DNA from: a virus
Direction: 5' to 3' (one strand)
DNA length: 50,011 bases
Virus record (IMG/VR): IMGVR_UViG_3300020205_001469
Span: 1-50,011 of that record
The notes under the pieces were generated by a model, which saw only the letters and a list, made by a program, of their open reading frames with translations, ran no database searches and was not told the DNA's origin. The translations under genes were made by a program, and so were the position numbers. Numbering within the stretch: position 1 is the stretch's first letter; every line of letters starts with the position of its first letter. Below, piece by piece: positions 8,847 through 16,253 of the stretch.

Positions 8847-9347
8847 TTACCACGCTTTGTTTATATCAACTATCTCGCACTGCCGGCTGACATCCTTGAT
8901 AAAAAACGCACATACCGGTTTTTCACCATCAGTTAATGGCACAGCAAGTAATTGATTGTTTTTTAACTTGGGAAAGTACCACTTTACATCTTGATATATT
9001 TCTAGTATCTCAATCTTTGCAAATGCTGGTCTGAAGCTACCCATGGGGTTGAGTGTAAATGCACTAAATCCACGGTCATTGATTGACGTTAGCGGAACGA
9101 TTTCTAAGTCACCTACTTCAGCCTCTCCAATTAATATTTGCCAATCTACTGGCATTTTTAAAACATGGGTTCCAATACGTATTACCAATGCTGGTGCATT
9201 AAAACTTTCCAAGAATATTAACGGCATGAAAAAGTAATCGGGATTCTTGGGATTACTATTATCCAAAACGCAAAATCTTAAATCGTCTATCTCGTCTGGT
9301 ATGCTGTCTAATTCATATGATATGTTGTCGTTAGTTAAAAGTTTCAT
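8847..9347 (-). CDS. Conserved phage protein of unknown function, 166 aa
   Basis: Alternating hydrophobic strands (FFMPLIFLESF, ALVIRIGTHVLKMPVDWQILIG) and a later WYFPKLKNNQLLAVPL segment suggest a beta-rich fold. No catalytic motif or family recognised. It begins an operon with its own sigma70-like promoter (9370-9398) in the 47-bp gap after UvsW, and is followed within two bases by 8560-8844. Position among replication genes suggests early expression. Confidence 0.65.
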   Translation of the reverse strand: MKLLTNDNISYELDSIPDEIDDLRFCVLDNSNPKNPDYFFMPLIFLESFNAPALVIRIGTHVLKMPVDWQILIGEAEVGDLEIVPLTSINDRGFSAFTLNPMGSFRPAFAKIEILEIYQDVKWYFPKLKNNQLLAVPLTDGEKPVCAFFIKDVSRQCEIVDINKAW

Positions 9348-9369
9348 GCAGGGTGTGGTCCTTTTTTAT

Positions 9370-9398
9370 ATTCTATACTGTTACTTCTGTAATGTCAA
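9370..9398 (-). promoter_or_regulatory. Sigma70-type promoter TTGACA-N17-TAGAAT
   Basis: The -35 TTGACA (9393-9398) overlaps the UvsW stop codon; the -10 TAGAAT is at 9370-9375 with a 17-nt spacer. It would give a short leader with AAAGGA before the ATG at 9347. Best -35 match in the window. Confidence 0.6.
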
Positions 9399-10849
9399 CA
9401 CCATGTAGCCTTCTTTATGTTGAAATTATAATTAGCTTCTTTGTAAAACTGTTTGCGTTTGGTAAGATGTCGTTTGGCAAACTTACAGGTACTTGCAATG
9501 TCCCAGATATTAACAAAATCTTTGTCACCTGATTTACGCAATCCGCGCCCTATGCTTTGTATTACACGCACAAAACTCTTGCCTGGTTCAATCAAAACAA
9601 CATTGAACAATCTGGGTACGTTAATACCCACTGCGGCAATGCCATATGTGGCAATAATGGTCTTGTTATCGTTAACAGCCACTTCATCATATTGCTCTTT
9701 TCGATCTACGTCTTTGGTGACACCGCTGATGAATACGCTATTGGGTATATACTGTTCCAACATCTTGCCAGCCTGAATCCGATCAATCAACACCAATGTA
9801 TTGCCAGTTTCGGCGATCTCTGCTATCACGCTGGCGATATATTTAATGCGATCTTCGTTAGTAGTCAAATATTGTAGCTCTTTCTGATACTCTTTATACT
9901 CGCCGTGATCCTGTAATTGGATAATATTAACTTCACAGTTGGCCAATACTCCTTGATCTTGTAGTTCACTAGCAGATAACTTACCAACTACCTCGCCCAA
10001 ACTAACCCTAAGAGCAAAAAACTCAAATGGTTCTTTGGGTATAGTACCTGTCAATCCCCAGCGTATAGGAATCATTCCCATTACACCAGTTAACATGGTC
10101 TTCAACACTTCAGCTTTGGCCATGTGAACTTCGTCTACCATGATACAAACAACACCCGCCAAGAAATCCTGTATGGTTACTTCTGCTACACCATTCTTGG
10201 TGTTCTTGAACATGTTATTTAGGCTTTGCCATGTACAAATGGTATGGGTCTTGTTAAATTCTTTTCGATCACCAAAATATACACCTACATCTAATCCCAG
10301 ATTTTTATAGTCAGCTTCAGTTTGTGTAACCAAGCTCTTGTTGGGCACAATAACGATGGTACGTCCGTATGGTTCACATCGATGACTTAGCACAGATGTG
10401 ATTAGAGTTTTGCCGGCGCCGGTGGCTACCTCTTGCAAGCATTGCGGATTGGCAAAGAAGTTATTGATCACATCTACTTGATAGTCACGAAGTTTAATAG
10501 GTTGGCCAGCATCAGGATGACCAATGGGCCAGGTTTTGTGGCTATAACTATCTTCTACTACTTTTTCAAACGCAAACTCACGGCGATAGTCACGCTGATC
10601 AATTAGCTCAAATTTATACCCTTGCTGATCCAGGTAAGCGAGAATGTCTGGCAACAGGTTAATATAACTACTGCCACCCAACGTAAAGAAGGATACCTTA
10701 CCATCCCATCTGCCCAGTCTAACTGCGGGCAAATGTCGTGCGTAAGGTAACTCAAAACTAAATTTCTTTACTAGATTTTTTCTAGTAGTTAAATCTAATC
10801 CCTGTAATGTGACATTGACTTCATCTTTAATTAGTATCTTTGTTTGCAC
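9395..10849 (-). CDS. uvsW: UvsW-type superfamily 2 helicase
   Basis: Helicase motifs appear in order: ATGAGKT (Walker A) at residues 142-148, DEVH at 239-242, GLTGT near 266 and QSIGRGLRKSG (motif VI) in the C-terminal RecA-like domain. The N-terminal 110 residues, with VRLGRWDGKVSFF, match the small UvsW N-terminal domain. At 484 aa it is close to T4 UvsW (about 500). In T4 this enzyme unwinds branched DNA and R-loops and shifts replication from origin- to recombination-dependent mode, working with UvsX, UvsY and gp32, all present here. It starts with GTG and overlaps 10827-11939 by 23 bases. Confidence 0.93.
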   Translation of the reverse strand: MQTKILIKDEVNVTLQGLDLTTRKNLVKKFSFELPYARHLPAVRLGRWDGKVSFFTLGGSSYINLLPDILAYLDQQGYKFELIDQRDYRREFAFEKVVEDSYSHKTWPIGHPDAGQPIKLRDYQVDVINNFFANPQCLQEVATGAGKTLITSVLSHRCEPYGRTIVIVPNKSLVTQTEADYKNLGLDVGVYFGDRKEFNKTHTICTWQSLNNMFKNTKNGVAEVTIQDFLAGVVCIMVDEVHMAKAEVLKTMLTGVMGMIPIRWGLTGTIPKEPFEFFALRVSLGEVVGKLSASELQDQGVLANCEVNIIQLQDHGEYKEYQKELQYLTTNEDRIKYIASVIAEIAETGNTLVLIDRIQAGKMLEQYIPNSVFISGVTKDVDRKEQYDEVAVNDNKTIIATYGIAAVGINVPRLFNVVLIEPGKSFVRVIQSIGRGLRKSGDKDFVNIWDIASTCKFAKRHLTKRKQFYKEANYNFNIKKATWC

Positions 10850-11939
10850 TAGCTTCCTTGTTAATATACCAGATGTTGTTTGTGGTGTTAAACAACAAAT
10901 GCCAATCTAAATTGTAGTTATCAGTTATAATTAACGCATTTTCCGTTGGTATTGGTAACGGTAACGGTACCCCAAACATTCCACCGCTACTGTTGCAAGT
11001 ATAGTGATATACGTGCTCACTGTCAACCGCTATACCTTCGTCTAGTGTAATTGTAGCCCTTGGCGGAGGGTCGGTTATTACTATTACTGGTCCTTTTCCG
11101 GTCAGCTGACAATAAGTTTTGGCTGTATCTATATAATTATCCCGATGCATTTTTATTGTTCTAGAAATCATAAGTGAAAATAACATACCAGGATCAGGAT
11201 AATTTTGCAGTAATCGATATAATTCTCTGGTTGTATTGAGAGGTAGTTTGTAATTGTATAGCCAAGAACGATCACATAATTTTATCAACCCAGTTATGTC
11301 TTTTTCTGCTAAATGATCTGTCAGTTCAGTTGCACCATTTTTAAAGGTGCAGTCTGCTTGCAGAGTAGGTGCAAACATTTCTTCAGTAGTATCAGATTTA
11401 AATTTTTCCAGTTTACTGTGCAGCTCGCACACTTCAGCACCAATAGCAAAATTATGTTTTTTGGCGAAGCACATGACAAAATCTAGATTATGTTCGCTGG
11501 GATAGATTACCCAACTATGCGATTCCTTACTCCACGAAAACTTACCTTGTTTACCCTTATTTGCTTCCAGTTCATTAATCAATTCTTGATTAAAATTAAA
11601 TGCCAAGTGTAAGTAGCCGTCAGAGGCCTGTATTACATGTTTGATTTGTTCTACTTCACGTATCTGAAATAGTAGCGGTACTGAATCTAAATTATCTATA
11701 GTCACATTCCATTTTGATAATTGTTTTCTGTATTTGGTTACTAATAATCTGGCAAGGTCTACCTGCTTGGCGGTAAATCCCAGTCGTCTAACTTTGACCT
11801 GCAATGCAAGATTTCGTATCGGAGCGCGATCAAATCTACTTAACCTGATCATATTTTCTACGGTGATACCGGGTACAGAAATGTCGCTTAAGTTATGCAA
11901 GTAAACAATATAATCTTCTAGATAGATAGGATGCTTCAT
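10827..11939 (-). CDS. Conserved phage protein of unknown function, 370 aa, upstream of uvsW
   Basis: Mixed alpha/beta sequence without an enzymatic motif I recognise. It begins MKHPIYLEDYIVYLHNLSD; a VKVRRLGFTAKQVDLARLLV segment looks helical and DNA-binding-like, and a SWSKESHSWVIYPSEHN segment follows. The C-terminal third has PVIVITDPPPRATI and ends close to the uvsW start, which it overlaps by 23 bases, so the two are probably coupled. An upstream GTG at 11966 is possible, but it would lie inside the promoter; with ATG at 11939 the promoter -10 ends 6 nt before the start. Function unknown; recombination or replication by context. Confidence 0.7.
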   Translation of the reverse strand: MKHPIYLEDYIVYLHNLSDISVPGITVENMIRLSRFDRAPIRNLALQVKVRRLGFTAKQVDLARLLVTKYRKQLSKWNVTIDNLDSVPLLFQIREVEQIKHVIQASDGYLHLAFNFNQELINELEANKGKQGKFSWSKESHSWVIYPSEHNLDFVMCFAKKHNFAIGAEVCELHSKLEKFKSDTTEEMFAPTLQADCTFKNGATELTDHLAEKDITGLIKLCDRSWLYNYKLPLNTTRELYRLLQNYPDPGMLFSLMISRTIKMHRDNYIDTAKTYCQLTGKGPVIVITDPPPRATITLDEGIAVDSEHVYHYTCNSSGGMFGVPLPLPIPTENALIITDNYNLDWHLLFNTTNNIWYINKEASANKDTN

Positions 11940-11945
11940 GGTGTA

Positions 11946-11974
11946 AGCATACACGATATAGAACACTTAGTCAA
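11946..11974 (-). promoter_or_regulatory. Sigma70-type promoter TTGACT-N17-TATGCT, apparently leaderless
   Basis: The -35 at 11969-11974 is embedded in the T-tract of the preceding terminator; the -10 is at 11946-11951. Only TACACC separates the -10 from the ATG at 11939, so transcription should start at or next to the A of ATG. Confidence 0.55.
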
Positions 11975-12000
11975 AAAAAGGGGACTCGAAAGTCCCCTTT
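11973..12000 (-). terminator. Intrinsic terminator with TTCG loop
   Basis: On the minus strand a perfect 10-bp stem (AAAGGGGACT / AGTCCCCTTT) closes on a TTCG tetraloop and runs into seven T's. It ends the AAA+ ATPase transcript (12076-13128). The clearest terminator in the window. Confidence 0.9.
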
Positions 12001-12075
12001 AAAAAACCACCGCTAGGAGCGAGTAAGCAGTGGGTACAACACCAATATATATGCTACAATTCTGAGCTGTGAAAA

Positions 12076-13128
12076 TTATGCATTACGCATACAGGTGGAC
12101 TCAGCCATTGCTTTCCACTTCATCGGAAAGCTCTTGTAAAGCTCGGACACTTTAACTGCCATACGCAAGCTCATCTCACGCAAGCGGTTTTGGTTTGTGT
12201 CCATGAAGTCAATAATCTCAGCTTGACCCACTTCACCAATGTCATAGTCGCTAAACAATTCGCCAGTGCGAGCAACCTGTTTGATGCGAAGCAGTTTGTC
12301 ACGCATTGTGTTCAACGTCAGGTCCAAGTAGTGGCAACGTGACTGCAATGCATCCAAGTGATCACGCAATTTCTGCGACTTCATTTGGTCAAACTTCAGG
12401 TTGGTAATGAAAATCACCGTGCCTTTGAAGTCAAACGTGCTGGGAATGCCTTCGCTACGCAACATATGGCTATCGGACAACCAGCTGATACGGCGGCGCT
12501 TACCGGAATCCAATGCACCTTTGAGCAAGTTCAACGCAACATCATCCAACAAGATGCTGTCGCAGTCATCAAACACCAGCACACAGCCTTCATCGCTGAA
12601 TTTGTAGAGCTGGGTATACAGACCCAATGCAGTGGTGCTACCTTTGATAACTTCGCTCTTGACCCGCTTGCCTGAAATCTTGTCAAACAGTGAGGCTTTT
12701 TCCAGCTCACGCTCAACACCGTAGCTCTTGCCCACGCCCGGAGGACCGGACACAATCATGGCACGAATGTCACCACTCACAGCGGCTTTGGTCATGTCGT
12801 CCAAAATCTCAAAGCGGTTGGCAATACGGGTCATTATTTCTTCGTCCGTTTCTTCCACAACAACCGGTGCCACGACTTTAGTATCCTTCAATTTTACATC
12901 TCCCATAGTTTGCACTGCATCACGTTCATTGGCAATCTGGTAATCACTCATGCCAGACACTTTAATACGAAAAATTTTGGGGTAACCGGAATACATACCC
13001 GCATTATTGACTACAACAAAACCACCGCCTGCGGCGTAGGGTTGATATTCAGTATTCAATTCAAACACTTGACCCGAAACATCGTTGTTGCGATAAGTAC
13101 CTGCATTAATACGGATAAATGTAGTCAT
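12076..13128 (-). CDS. AAA+ ATPase in a self-contained cassette
   Basis: Walker A GPPGVGKS (residues 128-135) and Walker B CVLVFDDCDS (182-191), with VIFITNLKFDQ as a sensor-like segment, identify an AAA+ ATPase. The first 90 residues form an unrelated beta-rich domain (FVVVNNAGMYSGYPKIFRI). I do not know the substrate; MoxR-like or replication-associated remodelling is possible. The gene has its own strong promoter (13163-13190), an AAGGAGC ribosome site 8 bases before the ATG and a strong terminator, so it is monocistronic. Its GC content is visibly higher than that of most of the window, which suggests separate ancestry. Confidence 0.85.
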   Translation of the reverse strand: MTTFIRINAGTYRNNDVSGQVFELNTEYQPYAAGGGFVVVNNAGMYSGYPKIFRIKVSGMSDYQIANERDAVQTMGDVKLKDTKVVAPVVVEETDEEIMTRIANRFEILDDMTKAAVSGDIRAMIVSGPPGVGKSYGVERELEKASLFDKISGKRVKSEVIKGSTTALGLYTQLYKFSDEGCVLVFDDCDSILLDDVALNLLKGALDSGKRRRISWLSDSHMLRSEGIPSTFDFKGTVIFITNLKFDQMKSQKLRDHLDALQSRCHYLDLTLNTMRDKLLRIKQVARTGELFSDYDIGEVGQAEIIDFMDTNQNRLREMSLRMAVKVSELYKSFPMKWKAMAESTCMRNA

Positions 13129-13162
13129 TTGCTTCGCTCCTTAATTATTAACTTATGTGTCT

Positions 13163-13190
13163 ATTATACGCTTTTTGACGGAAAAGTCAA
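13163..13190 (-). promoter_or_regulatory. Strong sigma70-type promoter TTGACT-N16-TATAAT (copy 1)
   Basis: The -35 is 13185-13190 and the -10 is 13163-13168. A TTGAC-N6-GTCAA inverted repeat covers the -35. Layout, the sequence after the -10 and the AAGGAGC ribosome site resemble the promoter at 13491-13518. Confidence 0.8.
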
Positions 13191-13223
13191 GCGTTTTTTA
13201 TGCTTTGTAAGTGCTTGATTCTA

Positions 13224-13457
13224 TTAGATAAACTTCACACACGGGGGAATCCTACGGTTCAAATTGCGGATTTTACCCATGGTTTCCATCAACTGCTCTT
13301 GCAAAATCGTGTGGGCGACACCAGTGCAGGCCGCCATGCCTGTTTGCAGACGCATCGCTTGAGCAACCAAGTCCTGTTTCTTTTGCACTTTTTTGGCATG
13401 TTCCGCCGGAACCATCGCTTGCCTACCACCAACTGTCATTTGCACATAATTTTGCAT
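13224..13457 (-). CDS. Small early protein of unknown function, 77 aa
   Basis: Mostly helical and basic (AEHAKKVQKKQDLVAQAMRL), ending with RIPPCVKFI. No family recognised. The ATG at 13457 is preceded by AAGGAGCAACAA, an excellent ribosome site, and by its own promoter. The strong signals suggest abundant early expression. It lies between the AAA+ ATPase gene and the 13558-14371 group, whose genes share the same orientation. Confidence 0.7.
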   Translation of the reverse strand: MQNYVQMTVGGRQAMVPAEHAKKVQKKQDLVAQAMRLQTGMAACTGVAHTILQEQLMETMGKIRNLNRRIPPCVKFI

Positions 13458-13490
13458 TTGTTGCTCCTTGTTATCTAACTGTATGTAGCT

Positions 13491-13518
13491 ATTATACAGT
13501 AATTGACCAAGAAGTCAA
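13491..13518 (-). promoter_or_regulatory. Strong sigma70-type promoter TTGACT-N16-TATAAT (copy 2)
   Basis: The -35 is 13513-13518 and the -10 is 13491-13496. The same TTGAC-N6-GTCAA inverted repeat lies over the -35. The similarity to copy 1 runs on through the leader to the start codon. Confidence 0.8.
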
Positions 13519-13557
13519 CCAAAATAAACAACAATAAAACTCAATGAAATCATTAAG

Positions 13558-13968
13558 TTACTTGGCTATATGCCACGCTTCCACGGCCTTTTCAGGAGTT
13601 CCAACGGTAAGATCCACAAGTAAACGATAGTGATCCCATGCTTCTTGCAAGGATGCGTTACTTGTTGCAGGGCTAGGCAACACATCAGCCCAAACACAAT
13701 CTGGCTGAACACTGCCCCTGTGTGTACCATGAATGCGTGGCTGGTGAATTTTACCAGTATCCCAAAGGTGCAATGCTATTGTGTTACATTCTTTTTCATC
13801 CAACCCAAGTAAATAATCCGCACGATACCGGTAGTCTTCTATAATTGCCTCAACTTGCTCACGAGCTTCGATCCGGGTGCTGGCAACAATGACTATGACA
13901 TCCTCTATTTTTACTTTGCCTTGAACAATATCGCGCACACATTGACCAAAACTAAATCCTATTTTCAT
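13558..13968 (-). CDS. Small phage protein, 136 aa, unknown
   Basis: It begins MKIGFSFGQCVRDIVQGKV and has VEDVIVIVAST-like hydrophobic strand content, a helical stretch (REQVEAIIEDYRYRADYLLG) and then HLWDTGKIHQPRIHG. I recall similar short early proteins in T4-like marine phages, annotated only as hypothetical. It starts 3 bases after the 13972-14241 stop, with GGATAAG as a possible ribosome site, and is the third gene of the operon led by the promoter at 14408-14436. Confidence 0.7.
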   Translation of the reverse strand: MKIGFSFGQCVRDIVQGKVKIEDVIVIVASTRIEAREQVEAIIEDYRYRADYLLGLDEKECNTIALHLWDTGKIHQPRIHGTHRGSVQPDCVWADVLPSPATSNASLQEAWDHYRLLVDLTVGTPEKAVEAWHIAK

Positions 13969-13971
13969 ATC

Positions 13972-14241
13972 TTATCCGTTCAGGCTATTAAAATGCGTAG
14001 GGGTCATTACTCGTGTTGCGTTATGATTGCAAGCATTAACCATACGATATCCATTTGTATCGTAGTCATTGATGCATTGCCGCCATTCGTTTAGTAATCG
14101 TTGCTCAAGTTCTTTAAGCCAGTTTGCTCTCCAACTATCCTCTGTGGAATCAAGTAACGCTAATTTGTCGCGAACAGAATCTAACCGTTTGCCCAATACT
14201 TCAAGCTCATTGAGGTTCTTTTTTTGATGTGTCATCTGCAT
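13972..14241 (-). CDS. Small helical protein, 89 aa, unknown
   Basis: I use ATG 14241 (MQMTHQKKNLNELEVLGKRL) because AAGGATATCG lies just upstream; the longer open frame to 14307 has no such site. The body is a predicted helical coil (LNELEVLGKRLDSVRDKLALL, then SWRANWLKELEQRLLNEW) ending in a less ordered tail. No family recognised. Its start overlaps the end of the 54-aa gene upstream by 35 bases. Confidence 0.6.
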   Translation of the reverse strand: MQMTHQKKNLNELEVLGKRLDSVRDKLALLDSTEDSWRANWLKELEQRLLNEWRQCINDYDTNGYRMVNACNHNATRVMTPTHFNSLNG

Positions 14242-14371
14242 TTGCGATATCCTTGACAAATTTGATGGTTTTACGGAGGGTGTCAAATACATATTCGTCA
14301 GCTTCATCGTCGTTATTTACTGTGACAACAAAGCCGTTATTGACTTTACGCATTTCTAGACTAGAAAACAT
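14207..14371 (-). CDS. Small protein, 54 aa, unknown
   Basis: This short gene is easily missed. It starts ATG at 14371 after AAGGATCATT and reads MFSSLEMRKVNNGFVVTVNN, then an acidic DDEADEYVFDTLRKTIKFV stretch, ending KKEPQ. The two-strand-plus-helix layout is typical of small early phage proteins. A TTGACT-N17-TATAGT promoter lies 37 nt upstream, making this the first gene of a three-gene operon (54, 89 and 136 aa). Confidence 0.65.
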   Translation of the reverse strand: MFSSLEMRKVNNGFVVTVNNDDEADEYVFDTLRKTIKFVKDIANADDTSKKEPQ

Positions 14372-14407
14372 AATGATCCTTGGTTAGAGTTAATGAACAA
14401 TATACAC

Positions 14408-14436
14408 ACTATAACATCTAATGCGCCACAAGTCAA
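14408..14436 (-). promoter_or_regulatory. Sigma70-type promoter TTGACT-N17-TATAGT
   Basis: The -35 is 14431-14436 and the -10 is 14408-14413, in the 82-bp gap before the 54-aa gene. The leader contains AAGGATCATT before the ATG. Confidence 0.65.
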
Positions 14437-14453
14437 TCGCATGATCATCAAAA

Positions 14454-14684
14454 TTAAATTAGTGGTACGATTCTGCCAGTGGCATCATAGATCAAATTCT
14501 CTAGCATACGCATTGCTTGGTCATTCTTTTTAAGAGCAAATGCATCAGCAATTTGATTTATCGCAGTGACCGATCCAGTGGATGAGTATAACTTACGTCG
14601 GTTAAATTCATTCACCAACTCAGCATCATCAAAATCTTCAATATCAACCTCAACCTCAATTTCTTTGTATATACTAACGCTCAT
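14454..14684 (-). CDS. Small acidic protein, 76 aa, unknown
   Basis: It begins MSVSIYKEIEVEVDIEDFDD and has a helical second half (AINQIADAFALKKNDQAMRM). The first half resembles short acidic proteins of large phages that carry an E-V-E-V-D-I-x-D-F strand motif; no function known. The ribosome site AAGGAGACATC is excellent, and the start lies 9 bases after the nitronate-monooxygenase-like gene, so the two are probably co-transcribed from the clpS promoter. Confidence 0.68.
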   Translation of the reverse strand: MSVSIYKEIEVEVDIEDFDDAELVNEFNRRKLYSSTGSVTAINQIADAFALKKNDQAMRMLENLIYDATGRIVPLI

Positions 14685-14693
14685 GATGTCTCC

Positions 14694-15554
14694 TTAAAGG
14701 TCTGCGGTAAGTTCTTTAACTATTGTCGCTACTGATTTAATGGATGAAATATTATCTATTGCTTTGCCAGCAAATAGCAATCCCTTACTGGAACTATCTC
14801 GTCCGATAAGTAATCCCCTAGTATGATTTGCATCTTCATCCGGGATAGGAGTGAATATTATGGCATTTTGCTTGCTAACTCCAATATTTCGAACATCTGC
14901 AAAAGATTTTTCAATCATTGCCAATTTCTTTTCATAATTAATACAAGATTCTTCTGATAATGCAAATACCGTGCCTAGACCCACTGCCACTGCTCCAGCA
15001 TCTAAATATTGTCGTATTTCGGCAGAGGTTGAAATCCCACCTGTTACAATTATAGGTAAATCAGGATTCAGCATTTGTAGTTGAGAAAGACGACTAGATA
15101 ATGGAACCCCGTCATTGACGACCCTGGATGCTCCCTCAGGTCCCTTTATGTCAATAGCATCTACAAGATGTAGATATTCCGCCCCTCTGGAACGAGTACT
15201 AATACGTTTAACAATTATTTTAATGTTTTTCTTTTTTAAACTACTTAAAGCCAATTCCTCAGCCACGGTTTTTATATCATCTATCAGTTGTAAATGAGTT
15301 ACATTATAAGTTAAAATTACATCTATCAGTTCTGGTGATAATTGAGCAGGGCTTACTGCCAATATCAAATCAGTGAAATTACCAGCACCATTATTAAATT
15401 TTTCCAACTCAACCACAGTTTCCGACAAAGCACTAAATGATGCTATTAAACTTGGTATTATACCAGCTGTATGTGCGGCTAATGCTAACTTGGCATCTGA
15501 CACCTTGTTCATTGGTGTACATATAATCGGATACTTTGTATTAAAAAATGGCAT
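14694..15554 (-). CDS. Nitronate-monooxygenase-like (2-nitropropane dioxygenase family) FMN protein
   Basis: The 286-aa TIM-barrel-like sequence opens with TKYPIICTPMNKVSDAKLAL and has the phosphate-binding pair PIIVTGGISTSAEIR and GAVAVGLGTVFALSEES, typical of FMN-dependent nitronate monooxygenases and their IMPDH-like relatives. The family oxidises nitronates such as propionate-3-nitronate. Where the family has an AGGH motif with the catalytic His, this protein has GPEGASR, so the usual chemistry may be altered or lost. It is shorter than typical members (310-380 aa). Its AAGGAAG ribosome site begins a few bases after the tRNA CCA end, so RNA processing and translation are linked. Unusual cargo for a phage. 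Confidence 0.75.
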   Translation of the reverse strand: MPFFNTKYPIICTPMNKVSDAKLALAAHTAGIIPSLIASFSALSETVVELEKFNNGAGNFTDLILAVSPAQLSPELIDVILTYNVTHLQLIDDIKTVAEELALSSLKKKNIKIIVKRISTRSRGAEYLHLVDAIDIKGPEGASRVVNDGVPLSSRLSQLQMLNPDLPIIVTGGISTSAEIRQYLDAGAVAVGLGTVFALSEESCINYEKKLAMIEKSFADVRNIGVSKQNAIIFTPIPDEDANHTRGLLIGRDSSSKGLLFAGKAIDNISSIKSVATIVKELTADL

Positions 15555-15568
15555 ATAACTTCCTTAAA

Positions 15569-15645
15569 TGGTGGGCCTTGTTGGACTCGAACCAACGACC
15601 CAGCGATTATGAGTCGCTTGCTCTAACCAACTGAGCTAAAGGCCC
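15569..15645 (-). tRNA. tRNA with CAT anticodon, probably tRNA-Ile2 (lysidine-modified, reads AUA)
   Basis: Complete 77-nt cloverleaf with encoded CCA: acceptor GGGCCTT/AAGGCCC, D arm GCTC/GAGC, anticodon arm AGCGA-CTCATAA-TCGCT, T arm GTTGG-TTCGAGT-CCAAC. The GCGACTCATAATCGC arm resembles bacterial ileX rather than elongator tRNA-Met. The acceptor has C4-G69 and C5-G68, known positive determinants for lysidine synthase TilS. I therefore prefer Ile2 over Met. It lies between clpS and the nitronate-monooxygenase-like gene on the same transcript. Confidence 0.85.
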
Positions 15646-15651
15646 GATTTC

Positions 15652-15951
15652 TTATAATGCTGGTTCTATGTCTGCCAACAACGGATGTTGCTTTTGCTCT
15701 GCATGAAGTCTAATTTGTAGTCCACGAGTTTCTGCAATATCTTTTGGATATATACCTGCGGCCGCTTTGCCCTTTTCATGAACATCTTTTGCTACTTGAA
15801 AAGCCTTTTCTTCAGATAAATTACATACCCCACACAATACACTTACAACAAAGTCAAATGGAGTAAAGTCATCATTGTGTAACATCACCGCATATAGCGG
15901 TGGTGGTACCACTTTTTGAGTATCCTTGACTGGTTCTTTAAGCTCTGACAT
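15652..15951 (-). CDS. clpS: ClpS, N-degron adaptor for ClpA
   Basis: The 99-aa product has the full ClpS core: YAVMLHNDDFTPFDFVV (residues 20-36, with the HNDD pocket at 25-28), DVHEKGKAAAGIYPKDIAET (57 on, with the pocket His at 58) and QHPLLADIE at the end. ClpS hands proteins with N-terminal Leu, Phe, Tyr or Trp to ClpAP. All N-degron-binding residues I know are present, so it should be functional. I start at ATG 15951 (AAGG ribosome site); an in-frame TTG at 15993 is less likely. It heads an operon with the tRNA and two more genes. A ClpA-type gene lies at 48178-50011. Confidence 0.93.
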   Translation of the reverse strand: MSELKEPVKDTQKVVPPPLYAVMLHNDDFTPFDFVVSVLCGVCNLSEEKAFQVAKDVHEKGKAAAGIYPKDIAETRGLQIRLHAEQKQHPLLADIEPAL

Positions 15952-15984
15952 ATTCCGTACCTTATCAACAGTTGAGTATTCTGT

Positions 15985-16013
15985 ATTATACAACAGCTCT
16001 TGGTAAAAAGCAA
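15985..16013 (-). promoter_or_regulatory. Sigma70-type promoter TTGCTT-N17-TATAAT
   Basis: A perfect -10 (15985-15990) with a weaker -35 (16008-16013), giving a leader of about 30 nt with AAGG before the clpS ATG. The promoter at 19489-19517 has the same TTGCTT-N17-TATAAT layout. Confidence 0.65.
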
Positions 16014-16019
16014 GTGGGT

Positions 16020-16247
16020 TTAATGAAATTGTGTGTCAGTATCATTCTTTATGATGAATTGATGTTGAATATTGTCTAATTGTGGTATTAGATTCCAAAA
16101 ATCATCCACAATTCCAGCCAACAACATTGATGGGAAACACCAAACTCTCCATCCTGCGATATGCTTTTCTGCAATAGCATATAGCTTACCATGTCTAAAA
16201 ACCAACTCAGTATTATCTCTGCCTGACTGTACTGTGTATTTTTTCAT
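16020..16247 (-). CDS. Small protein, 75 aa, unknown
   Basis: It reads MKKYTVQSGRDNTELVFRHG and then GWRVWCFPSMLLAGIVDDFW, with a short hydrophobic central stretch that is too polar for a confident membrane call. No family recognised. A TTGACT-N17-TACACT promoter ends only 6 nt before the ATG, so its mRNA is probably leaderless; no ribosome site is visible. Confidence 0.6.
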   Translation of the reverse strand: MKKYTVQSGRDNTELVFRHGKLYAIAEKHIAGWRVWCFPSMLLAGIVDDFWNLIPQLDNIQHQFIIKNDTDTQFH

Positions 16248-16253
16248 GTGTGT

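Noticed and set aside
10180-10191. GVAE within UvsW as a protease site
   Set aside because: It is in a helicase domain of a non-structural protein and lacks the preceding Q and repetition, so it is treated as chance.
15569-15645. tRNA-Met (CAT) call
   Set aside because: The anticodon arm and the C4-G69/C5-G68 acceptor pairs fit tRNA-Ile2 better than elongator or initiator Met.
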